Source of the DNA: Epilithonimonas hungarica
Lineage (GTDB): Bacteria; Bacteroidota; Bacteroidia; Flavobacteriales; Weeksellaceae
NCBI RefSeq assembly: GCF_900102265.1
Contig: NZ_FNBH01000001.1
Location: 434,001 to 498,000, forward strand
Direction of reading: 5' to 3'
DNA: 64,000 nucleotides
A model generated the notes under the pieces. The model was not told where the DNA came from, made no database searches, and saw only the letters and a program-made list of their open reading frames with translations. Position 1 is the stretch's first letter. Each line of letters opens with the position of its first letter. Shown piece after piece: positions 16,711 through 25,436 of the stretch. Both the position numbers and the translations under genes were made by a program.

Positions 16711-16742
16711 TTTGTTTTGTTTTTTCCTATTGTGTAGTTTTG
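16711..16742 (+). promoter_or_regulatory. promoter of the T9SS cargo gene
   Basis: TTTG (16711-16714) and TAGTTTTG (16735-16742) lie 20 bases apart, a near-ideal Bacteroidota promoter. The ATG is at 16766. Confidence 0.75.
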
Positions 16743-16765
16743 TATTCAATTAAAAACAACAAATA

Positions 16766-17440
16766 ATGAAAAAAATTACTATTTTGTCTGCAATTCTTGC
16801 AGGCTCACTTGTTATTGCTCAAACTGCATTGAACAGAGATTGGTATTTGCAAAAAATGACTTTCAATGGAACAGAATATGTTCCTCAAAATGAAGAATCT
16901 ATTGCAAGATTAACATATGATACAGGTTGGGGAGATGCCAATACTCAGGTTTGTATGCAACGCTCATACAATATTACCAATGTGACTTCTACCCAGTACG
17001 GGATAAGCCAATATTCTGGTATTGCCGGTACTTGTGCAAGTCCGGTTACGACAGATTTTCAAACCAAATATTTTTCGGCACTTCAGAAAACTACCAATTT
17101 TGTACATAATTATGTGATTACGGGTAGCGGTAGTGGTCAAATCCTTACATTGACAACTTCTGCCGGAGATACACTTGTTTTTGGAACTCAAAAAGTTTTG
17201 GGAGTGAGTGATGTTGCAAGACCAGCATTCTCTATCTATCCAAACCCTGTGAAGGATGTGATCAATATTGTTTCGGATGATAAACCAGACTCTGTTGTTC
17301 TCTATGATATGACAGGTAAATTGGTGCTTTCTGGGACAACTACTCAAAAAATTAACGCAGCGTCGCTTAAAAAAGGTGTTTATATGATGCAGATTTCTTT
17401 TGACAATAAGACTGAAAAAATTAAAATCATTAAAGAATAA
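16766..17440 (+). CDS. secreted protein with T9SS type A sorting domain
   Basis: 224 residues. Signal peptide MKKITILSAILAGSLVIAQ, then a compact domain of about 125 residues (LNRDWYLQKMTFNGTEYVP ... LTTSAGDTLVF) reminiscent of lipocalin-like META/heat-shock folds. It contains two cysteines (VCMQRS and GTCASP) that could form a disulfide. Residues about 150-224 (FSIYPNPVKDVINI ... KGVYMMQISFDNKTEKIKIIKE) are a type A T9SS sorting domain, so the protein should cross the outer membrane through type IX secretion. Function unknown. It is monocistronic between its own promoter and terminator and looks well expressed. Confidence 0.88.
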   Translation: MKKITILSAILAGSLVIAQTALNRDWYLQKMTFNGTEYVPQNEESIARLTYDTGWGDANTQVCMQRSYNITNVTSTQYGISQYSGIAGTCASPVTTDFQTKYFSALQKTTNFVHNYVITGSGSGQILTLTTSAGDTLVFGTQKVLGVSDVARPAFSIYPNPVKDVINIVSDDKPDSVVLYDMTGKLVLSGTTTQKINAASLKKGVYMMQISFDNKTEKIKIIKE

Positions 17441-17466
17441 TTAATCATTCTGCCATATTTAATTCT

Positions 17467-17494
17467 AAACCGCAGATATTTTCTGTGGTTTTTT
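17467..17494 (+). terminator. terminator of the T9SS cargo gene
   Basis: Stem AAACCGCAGA/TCTGTGGTTT (one G-U), a short loop and a T6 tail. Confidence 0.85.
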
Positions 17495-17530
17495 GTTAAC
17501 TTTAAACCTCGAACTTTAAATTTAATCCCA

Positions 17531-18418
17531 ATGAAATTCGGACAAGTTGCTGACCCGTCACAGATAGACTTTACTTTACCAAAAGACCATCCTCAAACCA
17601 AATTCATTCTTAACCAGAATAAAAAAGGTTTGGAAAATATCTCTATTGGCTGTGCAAAATGGAACAAGACCGATCTCAAAGGGTTTTATCCAAAAGGGAC
17701 GAAGGATGAATTGTCTTATTATTCAACCCAGTTTAATTCGATTGAATTAAATGCCACTTTCTATGGAATGCCAACCGCAGAGCAAGTCCAAACCTGGAAA
17801 GAAAAAACTCCGAAAGATTTCAAATTCTTTCCGAAAATTACCAACACCGTTTCACATTTCCGAAGATTACTGAATATTACAGATGTGGTAACGCAATTCG
17901 CTTCTGCAGTTCTTAATTTCGATGGAAAATTAGGAATGGTTTTTCTTCAGCTTCACGATAATTTCAAACCAAAAGACTATGAACGTCTTGAGAAATTTGT
18001 ACAGGATTGGCCAAAAGAAGTTCCTTTGGCAATCGAATTGAGAAATACGGAATGGTTTACGGATGAAGAAGTTTTTAATACGGTTTGTGAATTGTTTGAA
18101 ATGAATAATATCACCAACATCATCGTCGATACAGCTGGAAGACGAGATATGCTTCATATGCGACTAACAACGCCTAATGCTTTTATACGTTATGTTGGAG
18201 CTAATGCAGAAAGCGATTATGCAAGATTGGACGATTGGTTGGAGAGAATCAAGGTCTGGAAAAAAGAAGGCCTGCGAAATCTTTATTTCTTTGTTCATCA
18301 GAATGTTGAAAAAGCATCGCCATTACTATCAGCTTATTTTATTGAGAATGTGAATAAGGAATTTGGGATTGATATTCATATTCCGACAATGGCTTCTGAG
18401 CAGCCGACACTTTTTTAA
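17531..18418 (+). CDS. DUF72 domain-containing protein
   Basis: A 295-residue member of the DUF72 (YecE-like) TIM-barrel family. Signature segments are ISIGCAKWNKTDLKGFYP, YSTQFNSIELNATFYGMP, FKFFPKITNTVSHFRRL, LGMVFLQLHDNF, VPLAIELRNTEWF and LYFFVHQNVEKASPLL. The biochemical role of DUF72 is not established; conserved acidic and aromatic residues suggest an enzyme of nucleic-acid or sugar metabolism. The protein is cytosolic. Its stop codon overlaps the Fic start (TAATG), so Fic translation is likely coupled to it. No exact promoter motif was found in the gap before it. Confidence 0.9.
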   Translation: MKFGQVADPSQIDFTLPKDHPQTKFILNQNKKGLENISIGCAKWNKTDLKGFYPKGTKDELSYYSTQFNSIELNATFYGMPTAEQVQTWKEKTPKDFKFFPKITNTVSHFRRLLNITDVVTQFASAVLNFDGKLGMVFLQLHDNFKPKDYERLEKFVQDWPKEVPLAIELRNTEWFTDEEVFNTVCELFEMNNITNIIVDTAGRRDMLHMRLTTPNAFIRYVGANAESDYARLDDWLERIKVWKKEGLRNLYFFVHQNVEKASPLLSAYFIENVNKEFGIDIHIPTMASEQPTLF

Positions 18419-19008
18419 TGACTAAGTATAATGTAAATCCAGATGAAGATGAAATTCTTCCCAACTTATTAAATTCGAATTCTAAGAAAGAAATCGAAGA
18501 AGCTGAGTTTGAAGGGTTTTTATATGCGGAAATATTACTAACGACTCAACTTTCTGATAAGACAAAATTCGATTTAAATTATATTAAGAATATTCATTAT
18601 TTAGCTTTAAAGGATGTTTATTCATTTGCTGGGAAATATAGAACAGTCAATATTTCCAAATCTGGATTTATGTTTCAAGCAGCCAGATTTTTACAAGAAT
18701 CAATGAGAGAATTTGAGAACGAAATCTTAAATAATCTTTTAGATAAGTATGAGAAATTCGATTCTGTGTTTTTAACTGGCGACATTGCTAGAGTTCACGC
18801 AGAATTACTGTATATTCATCCATTCAGAGAAGGGAATGGTAGAACAGCCCGTTTATTACTTAATTTGATGTTAAGAAAAAATGGTTGGGGGATTTTAGAC
18901 TTTACAAAAATGAATGAAGAATTGTTTGAAAAATATATCTTCGCTGTTCAATCGGCTTCAATGAAGAATTACCAGCCAATGATAAAAGTTATTGAACTTT
19001 TGCTTTGA
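18418..19008 (+). CDS. Fic family protein (AMPylase)
   Basis: 196 residues with an intact Fic motif H134-P-F-R-E-G-N-G-R-T-A-R145, which fits HxFx(D/E)GNGRxxR. H134 is the catalytic base and E138 binds Mg-ATP, so it should transfer AMP to a target hydroxyl. The flap region is KYRTVNISKSGFMF (about 73-86). No S/TxxxE(G/N) inhibitory helix is present at the N- or C-terminus, which places it in class I, the type restrained by a separate antitoxin. It starts at the A of the DUF72 stop (TAATG overlap) and seems to have no promoter of its own. Its last 20 bases overlap, antiparallel, the 3' end of a 50-residue antitoxin-like gene. Confidence 0.93.
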   Translation: MTKYNVNPDEDEILPNLLNSNSKKEIEEAEFEGFLYAEILLTTQLSDKTKFDLNYIKNIHYLALKDVYSFAGKYRTVNISKSGFMFQAARFLQESMREFENEILNNLLDKYEKFDSVFLTGDIARVHAELLYIHPFREGNGRTARLLLNLMLRKNGWGILDFTKMNEELFEKYIFAVQSASMKNYQPMIKVIELLL

Positions 19009-19141
19009 TTTTTTTTAAAACACGATTATAAGCTTCGTTCGCAAATTTATTGGAAATTTTAATACGTTCAATACCAAAAGAACCTCTCAGAGATTGAAGG
19101 GTCTTATTTTTATCGAACGTATTGATCTTTTCTTTTTGCAT
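18989..19141 (-). CDS. Fic antitoxin-like small protein, tail-to-tail with fic
   Basis: A 50-residue frame on the minus strand: MQKEKINTFDKNKTLQSLRG, then SFGIERIKISNKFANEAYNR, then VLKKIKAKVQ. SFGIER carries the S-x-x-x-E core of the Fic inhibitory helix (normal consensus S/TxxxE followed by G or N; here R). The following residues (IKISNKFANEAYNRVLKKI) have the spacing of the conserved part of VbhA/FicA-type antitoxins, with a helix ending near a YxRV motif. The antitoxin reading is an inference from this motif and the neighbouring class I Fic protein. Position is unusual: it converges on fic and overlaps its stop by 20 bases instead of preceding it. A TATATTTG box ends only 3 bases before its ATG. 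Confidence 0.7.
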   Translation of the reverse strand: MQKEKINTFDKNKTLQSLRGSFGIERIKISNKFANEAYNRVLKKIKAKVQ

Positions 19142-19144
19142 AAT

Positions 19145-19152
19145 CAAATATA
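19145..19152 (-). promoter_or_regulatory. possible -7 element just before the antitoxin-like gene
   Basis: On the minus strand TATATTTG ends 3 bases before the ATG. If used, the mRNA would be leaderless or nearly so. No -33 partner is evident, so it may be chance. Confidence 0.35.
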
Positions 19153-19180
19153 AGGAATAATTACTAAAATAAATTCTACC

Positions 19181-19477
19181 TTAAGCCAAAAACTTCAGTT
19201 CCTTATCTTTGAATTTATTGTTTTCAACGAGCTTATTCATTGCTTTCATTGTTTTTTTACGAAGTTTAGCCAGGATACGGACGTTTTTATCATCGCTATA
19301 ATCAAAAATATCATCTTCAAAAGAAAATACATCACCTTTTTTGAAGCTGATATTGCTTTCTTTCAGTTCTTTCAGAAGCATCAGATTGGTCATTACTCTT
19401 AGTGAAGCACTTTCCGCAGCTTCCATATATTTCAGAGATTTTAGAAGTTCTTTTTTATATTTTTTCTTTGATTTCAT
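19181..19477 (-). CDS. hypothetical lysine-rich protein
   Basis: 98 residues, not recognised. Very basic at both ends (MKSKKKYKKELLKSLKYMEA; KLRKKTMKAMNKLVENNKFKDKELKFLA) around an acidic centre (GDVFSFEDDIFDYSDDKN). It is mostly helical, with no signal peptide, membrane segment or cysteine. It is transcribed divergently from glyA. On the same strand, 39 bases after its stop, comes the antitoxin-like gene, so both could share an mRNA. Codon use looks normal for the region. A role in the Fic system is possible by position only. Confidence 0.6.
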   Translation of the reverse strand: MKSKKKYKKELLKSLKYMEAAESASLRVMTNLMLLKELKESNISFKKGDVFSFEDDIFDYSDDKNVRILAKLRKKTMKAMNKLVENNKFKDKELKFLA

Positions 19478-19527
19478 TTTGAATAAGGTTAATCAATGAA
19501 AGGTATGAAAATTTCTTTAGAATTTCT

Positions 19528-19535
19528 TACTTTTG
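19528..19535 (+). promoter_or_regulatory. glyA promoter -7 element (TACTTTTG)
   Basis: TACTTTTG fits TAnnTTTG and lies 19 bases before the glyA ATG. It would give a very short leader. Confidence 0.6.
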
Positions 19536-19554
19536 GGAAAAATAAATCTAAGAA

Positions 19555-20823
19555 ATGCAAGACCCGATTTTTGAACTAATTGAAAAAGAAAGACAAAGAC
19601 AAACACACGGAATAGAATTAATTGCTTCGGAAAATTTTGTTTCCGAAAACGTGATGAAAGCCATGGGAAGTGTGCTGACCAATAAATATGCAGAAGGCTA
19701 TCCAGGAAGACGTTATTACGGAGGGTGCGAAGTAGTGGATGAGGTAGAGCAGCTGGCAATTGACAGGGCGAAAGAATTGTTTGGAGTCGATTATGTGAAC
19801 GTTCAGCCGCATTCTGGTTCTCAGGCCAATGCTGCAATTTATCTTTCCGTTCTTAAACCGGGTGATAAAGTGATGGGAATGGACTTGTCTATGGGCGGAC
19901 ATTTGACTCACGGGTCTGCAGTTAACTTTTCCGGAATCCAATACCAGGTTTGTTCTTATGGTGTTCAAAAGGAAACGGGGCTGATTGATTATGACCAAAT
20001 GAGAGAAGTGGCTCTGAGAGAAAAGCCAAAAATGCTAATTGCAGGATTCTCGGCTTATTCCAGAGATTTGGATTATGCAAAATTCCGTGAAGTTGCAGAT
20101 GAAATAGGTGCGACACTTTGGGCAGATATTGCGCATCCCGCAGGCTTGGTTGCAAAAGGTCTTTTGAATAATCCATTTGAACATTGTCACGTTGTGACGA
20201 CTACGACTCACAAAACATTGAGAGGCCCAAGAGGTGGAATGATTATGATGGGGAAAGATTTTGAAAATACTTATGGACATAAAACACCGAAAGGCGAAAC
20301 TAAATTGATGAGTGCTGTTTTGGACGGTGCTGTTTTTCCGGGAATTCAAGGTGGTCCGTTGGAACACGTTATTGGAGCGAAAGCAGTTGCATTTGCGGAA
20401 GCTATTGATTCTAAATTTGAAGTTTATGCAAAACAAGTTAAAGCAAATGCTCAGGCTTTGGCAAAATCAATGATAGATCTAGGTTTCGAAATTGTGAGTG
20501 GGGGAACGGATAATCATTTGATGCTGATCGACCTTAGAAATAAAAATGTGAACGGAAAAGAAACCGAGAAAGCTTTGGTAAAAGCAGATATTACTTGTAA
20601 CAAAAATATGGTTCCTTTTGATGACAAATCGCCTTTTACAACTTCGGGAATTCGTCTAGGAACTGCAGCAATTACGACAAGAGGTCTTAAAGAAAACGAT
20701 ATGACAACGATTGCAGGCTTGATTTCTGAAGTAGTGGATAATATTAAAGACGAAAATGTGTTATTATCTGTGAGAAAAAAAGTAAACGAATTGATGGAAG
20801 GTCATGCACTTTTCAATTATTAA
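19555..20823 (+). CDS. glyA: serine hydroxymethyltransferase
   Basis: A 422-residue PLP enzyme converting serine and tetrahydrofolate to glycine and methylene-tetrahydrofolate, the main source of one-carbon units. Family signatures are [10 protein letters not shown] near the N-terminus, [29 protein letters not shown], the GGHLTHG substrate region and the PLP-lysine motif [15 protein letters not shown] (Lys in HKTLRG, about residue 225). Length is typical (E. coli 417). A short-leader promoter lies upstream and a hairpin terminator separates it from recX. It is divergent from the 98-residue hypothetical gene. Confidence 0.98.
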   Translation: MQDPIFELIEKERQRQTHGIELIASENFVSENVMKAMGSVLTNKYAEGYPGRRYYGGCEVVDEVEQLAIDRAKELFGVDYVNVQPHSGSQANAAIYLSVLKPGDKVMGMDLSMGGHLTHGSAVNFSGIQYQVCSYGVQKETGLIDYDQMREVALREKPKMLIAGFSAYSRDLDYAKFREVADEIGATLWADIAHPAGLVAKGLLNNPFEHCHVVTTTTHKTLRGPRGGMIMMGKDFENTYGHKTPKGETKLMSAVLDGAVFPGIQGGPLEHVIGAKAVAFAEAIDSKFEVYAKQVKANAQALAKSMIDLGFEIVSGGTDNHLMLIDLRNKNVNGKETEKALVKADITCNKNMVPFDDKSPFTTSGIRLGTAAITTRGLKENDMTTIAGLISEVVDNIKDENVLLSVRKKVNELMEGHALFNY

Positions 20824-20843
20824 GAAAAACAATTCTGAATATT

Positions 20844-20879
20844 AAAAAAAGAATGAGCATCTTTGTTCATTCTTTTTTT
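20844..20879. terminator. terminator between glyA and recX
   Basis: Stem GAATGA/TCATTC extended by A-run/T-run pairing, a 10-base loop and T7. The recX ATG starts right after the T-run. The longer recX frame would begin inside this hairpin, so the downstream ATG is preferred. Confidence 0.75.
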
Positions 20880-21344
20880 ATGGATAAAAAATCATTCACT
20901 TTTGATGAAATTAAACTGAAGCTTGTAAACTATTGTGTCTATCAGGACAGATGTCATTATGAAGTAGAGCAGAAGATGAAGGAGTTTCTTTTGATTCCGG
21001 AAGCCAAGGAAGAAATTATTCTTTATTTGATTAAGGAAAATTATCTTAATGAAGAACGTTTCACGAGAAGTTATATCCGGGGTAAATTCTATATCAAACA
21101 TTGGGGAAGGAATAAAATAAAAATGAACCTCAAGCAAAAAGGTATTAATGACAAATTGATTTCCAAATGTATGGACGAAATTGATGAAATTGACTACGAA
21201 AAAACAGTAAATAAAATCTATGAAGATTATTTTTCCAAGCAAAAAGGGCTTAAAGATTATCAGAAAAGAAGCAAGGCAATCAAGCATCTAATTTCAAAAG
21301 GCTTCGAGTATGACGTGATTTTGGATATTTTAAAAAATGACTAA
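20880..21344 (+). CDS. recX: RecX-like regulatory protein
   Basis: About 154 residues. Three-helix repeats typical of RecX are visible: YCVYQDRCHYEVEQKMKEF (repeat 1), LIKENYLNEERFTRSYIRGK (repeat 2), WGRNKIKMNLKQKGI (start of repeat 3) and the C-terminal DYQKRSKAIKHLISKGFEYDVI. RecX binds RecA filaments and limits recombinase activity. The protein is highly charged and cytosolic. The frame extends 9 codons upstream to 20853, but that ATG lies inside the glyA terminator hairpin. recA is not adjacent, which is usual for Bacteroidota. Confidence 0.88.
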   Translation: MDKKSFTFDEIKLKLVNYCVYQDRCHYEVEQKMKEFLLIPEAKEEIILYLIKENYLNEERFTRSYIRGKFYIKHWGRNKIKMNLKQKGINDKLISKCMDEIDEIDYEKTVNKIYEDYFSKQKGLKDYQKRSKAIKHLISKGFEYDVILDILKND

Positions 21345-21455
21345 GAATCTACGTTAATTTAAATTAATATGAAAATAAACCTTAGATTTGAAATTAATTG
21401 TTAAAAATAAATAAAAAATTCTTAATTTCGTCCCAAATTCGAACAAATAAAATTC

Positions 21456-22112
21456 ATGAGAAAGCTAATTGTTATATATTCCTTATTGGTGTTTGGCTCT
21501 ATTAACGCTCAATTTATAAAGTATGGTGTAACAGGAAGTTTGCATAGAGGTTCTATTGCAGGTATTCATAATGCATCAAAAGCTAATTTTGGTGGCAGTG
21601 TTGGTATTTTTGCAGACCTTTCTATAGTTCCTAATGATATCTATGACTCTGCTTGGTTGTATCTAACACCTCAATTGGAAGTTTATACTATTGGAGAACG
21701 CGCTTCATGGAACGAAGATGATAATAATCGTCAAAAATATAATAATACTTATATTGCCGTACCTATCTACCTAAAGTATTTCATGAAGAATCATGGTTAT
21801 AAAGGAGATATATACTTTATGGTTGGACCAAAATTCGAATTTCTTGTGTCAGAAAAGATTGAAGAAGGAGATGCTGTAAACAAGGCGATGGCTGCGGGAT
21901 ATGATCCTGCAAAATTTGGCCTAGGGCAAAAGGCAGATAGTTTTGGTTATGGGGTTTCTGCAAAAGTTGGTGTAAAAGTGGATAATAAATGGGATGTATT
22001 TGTAAGATTCGACAGAGGTCTGTCCAAGGTTTATAAAGATTACGCAGCTCAAAGTACTTACAACAGATTCCTGGCCATTGGTCTTAGCTACTATATAGGA
22101 GAGACTAACTGA
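21456..22112 (+). CDS. outer-membrane beta-barrel (porin family) protein
   Basis: 218 residues. Signal peptide MRKLIVIYSLLVFGSINAQ, then a small eight-to-ten-stranded barrel of the PorT/OMP_b-brl_2 type: KYGVTGSLHRGS, LYLTPQLEVYTIGE, YIAVPIYLKYFMK, IYFMVGPKFEFLVS, FGYGVSAKVGVKVD, WDVFVRFDRGLSKVY, and a final strand FLAIGLSYYIGETN. The role is unknown. It sits directly in front of the capsule locus on the same strand (62 bases before wza) and could belong to it, but such barrels are common near unrelated genes. Confidence 0.8.
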   Translation: MRKLIVIYSLLVFGSINAQFIKYGVTGSLHRGSIAGIHNASKANFGGSVGIFADLSIVPNDIYDSAWLYLTPQLEVYTIGERASWNEDDNNRQKYNNTYIAVPIYLKYFMKNHGYKGDIYFMVGPKFEFLVSEKIEEGDAVNKAMAAGYDPAKFGLGQKADSFGYGVSAKVGVKVDNKWDVFVRFDRGLSKVYKDYAAQSTYNRFLAIGLSYYIGETN

Positions 22113-22174
22113 AAAAATCTAATAAATTAAATTTATTGTGATTCTGCAAGATTTATTATTTGCAGCTTTTTAAG

Positions 22175-22960
22175 ATGAAAAGACGGATTTTTATACTTCT
22201 CATATTCATATTGACTTTTTCTTGCAAACCTAAAGAGAATATGATATATATGAGTAATCATAATTTTGAGCAAGAAGCAAATCAGGCAAGGTATACGGGA
22301 TTGAAGATCAAGCAGGGTGATATATTGGAAATAGTTGTTTCTGCTTTTGATGATATTGCTGTCAAGCCTTTCAATCTCAATACAATTACTACAACCAGTA
22401 ATCTGTCAGAACCTAATATGGGAAGTTCTACTACTGGTAGTAAGTATGTAGTCTCAACTGATGGCTTCATTACATTTCCAGTCTTAGGCAAAATCTATTG
22501 TCAGGGAATGACAAAGCAACAATTAAAAGAAGATTTGGAACAACGGCTCAAACAGTATCTTATAGACCCTTTAGTTGATATACGTCTTGTAAATCTTAAC
22601 ATAAGTGTTTTAGGTGAAGTGAAGATTCCAGGGAGTAAAACTCCTACCACAGAACGCATCAATCTATTTCAAGCACTGGCATTGGCTGGTGATATGACAG
22701 ATTATGCTGACCGTACCAAGGTCAAATTGTTACGTTATTCTGAAGAAAGTAAAAAAGATTCAGTAATTCAGTTAGATTTCTCAGATGCAAGTATTGTTAA
22801 TTCGCCTTATTACTATTTGCAACAGAATGATATTCTATATGTTGAGCCAGACAAGAACAAACAGATTGCGGCTAATAACAATCCTAATAGAACATTAACG
22901 TGGCAACTCATAGCGGTAGTTGTAAGTGTTGCAACTTTACTAATCAGATTTACGAATTAA
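22175..22960 (+). CDS. wza: capsule/EPS export lipoprotein, Wza family
   Basis: About 261 residues. A lipoprotein signal (MKRRIFILLIFILTFSC, lipobox TFSC) is followed by a Poly_export (PES) domain (LKIKQGDILEIVVSAFDD ... YVVSTDGFITFPVLGKIYCQGMTKQQLKEDLEQRL) and a SLBB domain (NISVLGEVKIPGSKTP ... LFQALALAGDMTDYADR). A C-terminal hydrophobic helix is present (LIAVVVSVATLLIRF). The protein forms the outer-membrane export channel for the polysaccharide assembled by the downstream genes. The frame extends to 22160; the ATG at 22175 gives the best lipoprotein signal. wzc follows after 4 bases. Confidence 0.92.
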   Translation: MKRRIFILLIFILTFSCKPKENMIYMSNHNFEQEANQARYTGLKIKQGDILEIVVSAFDDIAVKPFNLNTITTTSNLSEPNMGSSTTGSKYVVSTDGFITFPVLGKIYCQGMTKQQLKEDLEQRLKQYLIDPLVDIRLVNLNISVLGEVKIPGSKTPTTERINLFQALALAGDMTDYADRTKVKLLRYSEESKKDSVIQLDFSDASIVNSPYYYLQQNDILYVEPDKNKQIAANNNPNRTLTWQLIAVVVSVATLLIRFTN

Positions 22961-22964
22961 ATTG

Positions 22965-25289
22965 ATGGAATTATTAGATTCAAATCTTAATAGCCAAAAA
23001 AAGATAAATTTTAAGAAGGAAATTTTTAGATTTCTAAAATATTGGCCTTGGATATTATTGAGCATTATATTGTTCTATCTATTAGCCAATCTTTACCTCA
23101 AATATACACAACCTCAATATCTTTCAAAGACGACATTGCTGTTTCAAGAAACTAAGAATGATAAAGGGACTCTATCGGATTTGAAGAACTTGGGTATGGG
23201 AATTAGCGATGATGAAGAATTACAAGGTGAAGCTGCTATCATTGTCTCTAAGCCAATCATAACAAAGGTTGTGAAGAATCTTAATCTAGATGTGAATTTT
23301 TTTGCAAAAGGAAAAATTCGTGAAGTTGAACTTTATGACCTTTCACCTTATTTTGGGAAAATTTTGTTCTCTGATAAAAGCTTTGGTGGTGCTTCATATT
23401 ATATAGAACCTGTTAATAATGATAGTTTTAGACTTACAGAGGGACCTCTTAACGGTTCTAAAAATATTTTCCATTATGGTGAGCCTGTAGCATTACCTTG
23501 GGGGCGGATTATAATTACAAAAAATCCTAATGGCTATAGACCGTATAAGAACTTTCTGGTTTTCAAGAATGCCAGCTCGGCAGAAAAGCAACTAGAGTCT
23601 AACTTGGATGTCAAATTACCAAATGGTTTGTTAATGGATATTTCCATGGTAGGTCTTGTGCCCCAAAAGTCTGAAGACATCTTGAACGAACTCTCTAAAC
23701 AATATAATCTGGATGGTATTAATGATAAAAATGCAGAGGCAGAAAATACTGCAAGGTTTATTGATGAACGTCTTGAGCTAATATCTGGAGATCTTGGTAA
23801 AATTGAGCTTGATAAAGAAAATTTTAAAAAAATCAACAAACTTACAGATCTTGATGTTCAAGCAGGTATTGCTGTAGAAAGGTTAAGTGGTAATGTGGAG
23901 AATATCTTTAACGAATCTGCAAAGCTCCAGATTATCAACGCAATTTATGATATGGCTGTTTCAGGAAAAGAACAGTTATTCCCCACAGGTCTTGGGATGC
24001 CTGAAACAACAGAAGCACTCTTAAAACAATACAATGACATAGTTCTTCTCAAGAAAAGAACTATGAATCAGGCAACAAATGCTAATCCATCCATCAAGGC
24101 TTTTGATAAAGAGTTAATAGAATTGAAAGGGCTTATAAGAGACAATATCCAACAAAGTAGAGCCCAATTACAGAAAAATATTGGGCAAACCAATATGGAA
24201 ATTGGTGAGGATAAGGGTTCTATACTAAAATATCCTACTAGAGAACGGATATTTCGAAATATAGAAAGACAGAGGAACCTAAAAGAATCATTATACTTAT
24301 ATCTCCTTCAGAAGCGCGAAGAGAACGCTATTACTTTAGCCGTTACCACACCAAAGACGAAATTGGTCAATCCTGCTTACACAATTGGTATTGTTAAACC
24401 TAATTATATTCAGATTAGAATAGGATCTCTGGTGTTGGGTTTCATTTTACCCTTGTTGATTATCTTCATAAAAAATATTCTAGATACTAAGATTCGCTCG
24501 AAAGAGGATGTAGAAGCTATTGTCAGTGACATACCAATCATTTCTGAGGTGCCACATAGTGATTCCGAAGTTCCGCTTATAGAAAAGAGTGATTTTAGCG
24601 TATTTGCAGAGTCATTTCGTATTCTTACATCTAATATTAAATTTATTTTAAGGTCAAGGTCGATTCAAAAGGGAGGGGTTATTCTGGTTACCTCGTCGGT
24701 CAAAGGAGAAGGGAAAACTACGATTTCAACCAATACTGCCGTTAGTCTATCTGGAGGAGGCAAGACCCTCCTTATAGGAGCCGATATTAGAAATCCACAG
24801 CTTCGGAGATATATGAAGGAAAAAAAGAGTGGGCTTACAGATTACTTAGTTTCGGATCAAGTTTCAATCAATCAGTTCATTCATTCGTCCGGTCTGTCCG
24901 ATGGTTTAGATGTTATCTTTAGCGGTGCAAAGGCTCCTAATCCCAACGATTTGTTGGATATGAAGAAATTTGATGAAATGATAGAAGAACTCAAAAAAGA
25001 ATACGATTACATTGTTTTGGATTCTGCTCCAATAATGTTGGTAAGTGACTCTCTACATTTGGTAGATGTTGCAGATATTGTAGTTTATACTATCAAGTCT
25101 GAGTTTACAGAGAATGATATGATTAGCTTTGCATCTAGTTTTAAAAATGATAATGCTATAAGCAATATGGTTTTTGTCCTGAACAATGTCAAACCTGAGT
25201 TTTCCAGATATGGTTATAAATATGGTTATGGATATTATAGTGAGACCACAGAAAAAGGAATTTTAAGGAAAATATTCAAGAGAAGATGA
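22965..25289 (+). CDS. wzc: polysaccharide co-polymerase/tyrosine autokinase, Wzc family
   Basis: About 774 residues. An N-terminal Wzz domain with a membrane helix (WPWILLSIILFYLLANLYL, about 28-48) is followed by a long coiled-coil periplasmic part (about 240-430). A second helix (IGSLVLGFILPLLIIFI, about 487-505) leads to a cytosolic BY-kinase domain with Walker A SSVKGEGKTT (about 575-585), Walker A' LLIGADIRNP and Walker B YDYIVLDSAP. The tail is tyrosine-rich (FSRYGYKYGYGYYSE), the autophosphorylation cluster. It controls chain length and export with Wza. ATG at 22965 follows a TTG. The next gene is 147 bases on, the largest gap inside the main operon. Confidence 0.95.
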   Translation: MELLDSNLNSQKKINFKKEIFRFLKYWPWILLSIILFYLLANLYLKYTQPQYLSKTTLLFQETKNDKGTLSDLKNLGMGISDDEELQGEAAIIVSKPIITKVVKNLNLDVNFFAKGKIREVELYDLSPYFGKILFSDKSFGGASYYIEPVNNDSFRLTEGPLNGSKNIFHYGEPVALPWGRIIITKNPNGYRPYKNFLVFKNASSAEKQLESNLDVKLPNGLLMDISMVGLVPQKSEDILNELSKQYNLDGINDKNAEAENTARFIDERLELISGDLGKIELDKENFKKINKLTDLDVQAGIAVERLSGNVENIFNESAKLQIINAIYDMAVSGKEQLFPTGLGMPETTEALLKQYNDIVLLKKRTMNQATNANPSIKAFDKELIELKGLIRDNIQQSRAQLQKNIGQTNMEIGEDKGSILKYPTRERIFRNIERQRNLKESLYLYLLQKREENAITLAVTTPKTKLVNPAYTIGIVKPNYIQIRIGSLVLGFILPLLIIFIKNILDTKIRSKEDVEAIVSDIPIISEVPHSDSEVPLIEKSDFSVFAESFRILTSNIKFILRSRSIQKGGVILVTSSVKGEGKTTISTNTAVSLSGGGKTLLIGADIRNPQLRRYMKEKKSGLTDYLVSDQVSINQFIHSSGLSDGLDVIFSGAKAPNPNDLLDMKKFDEMIEELKKEYDYIVLDSAPIMLVSDSLHLVDVADIVVYTIKSEFTENDMISFASSFKNDNAISNMVFVLNNVKPEFSRYGYKYGYGYYSETTEKGILRKIFKRR

Positions 25290-25436
25290 TTTGAATCATC
25301 GCCGCCTTCAATTAATTCTCTATCTAATAAATGTTTTTAGAAAAATCATTAAATGTACTTTTAGAATTGAATTATTGTAAATCATACTTGCGATGGAACT
25401 CATGGATACCAATAAGTAATAATTAAAATTGTAAGA

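Noticed and set aside
23534-23839. A 101-residue minus-strand frame within wzc.
   Set aside because: Antisense shadow; serine-rich composition and no upstream signals.
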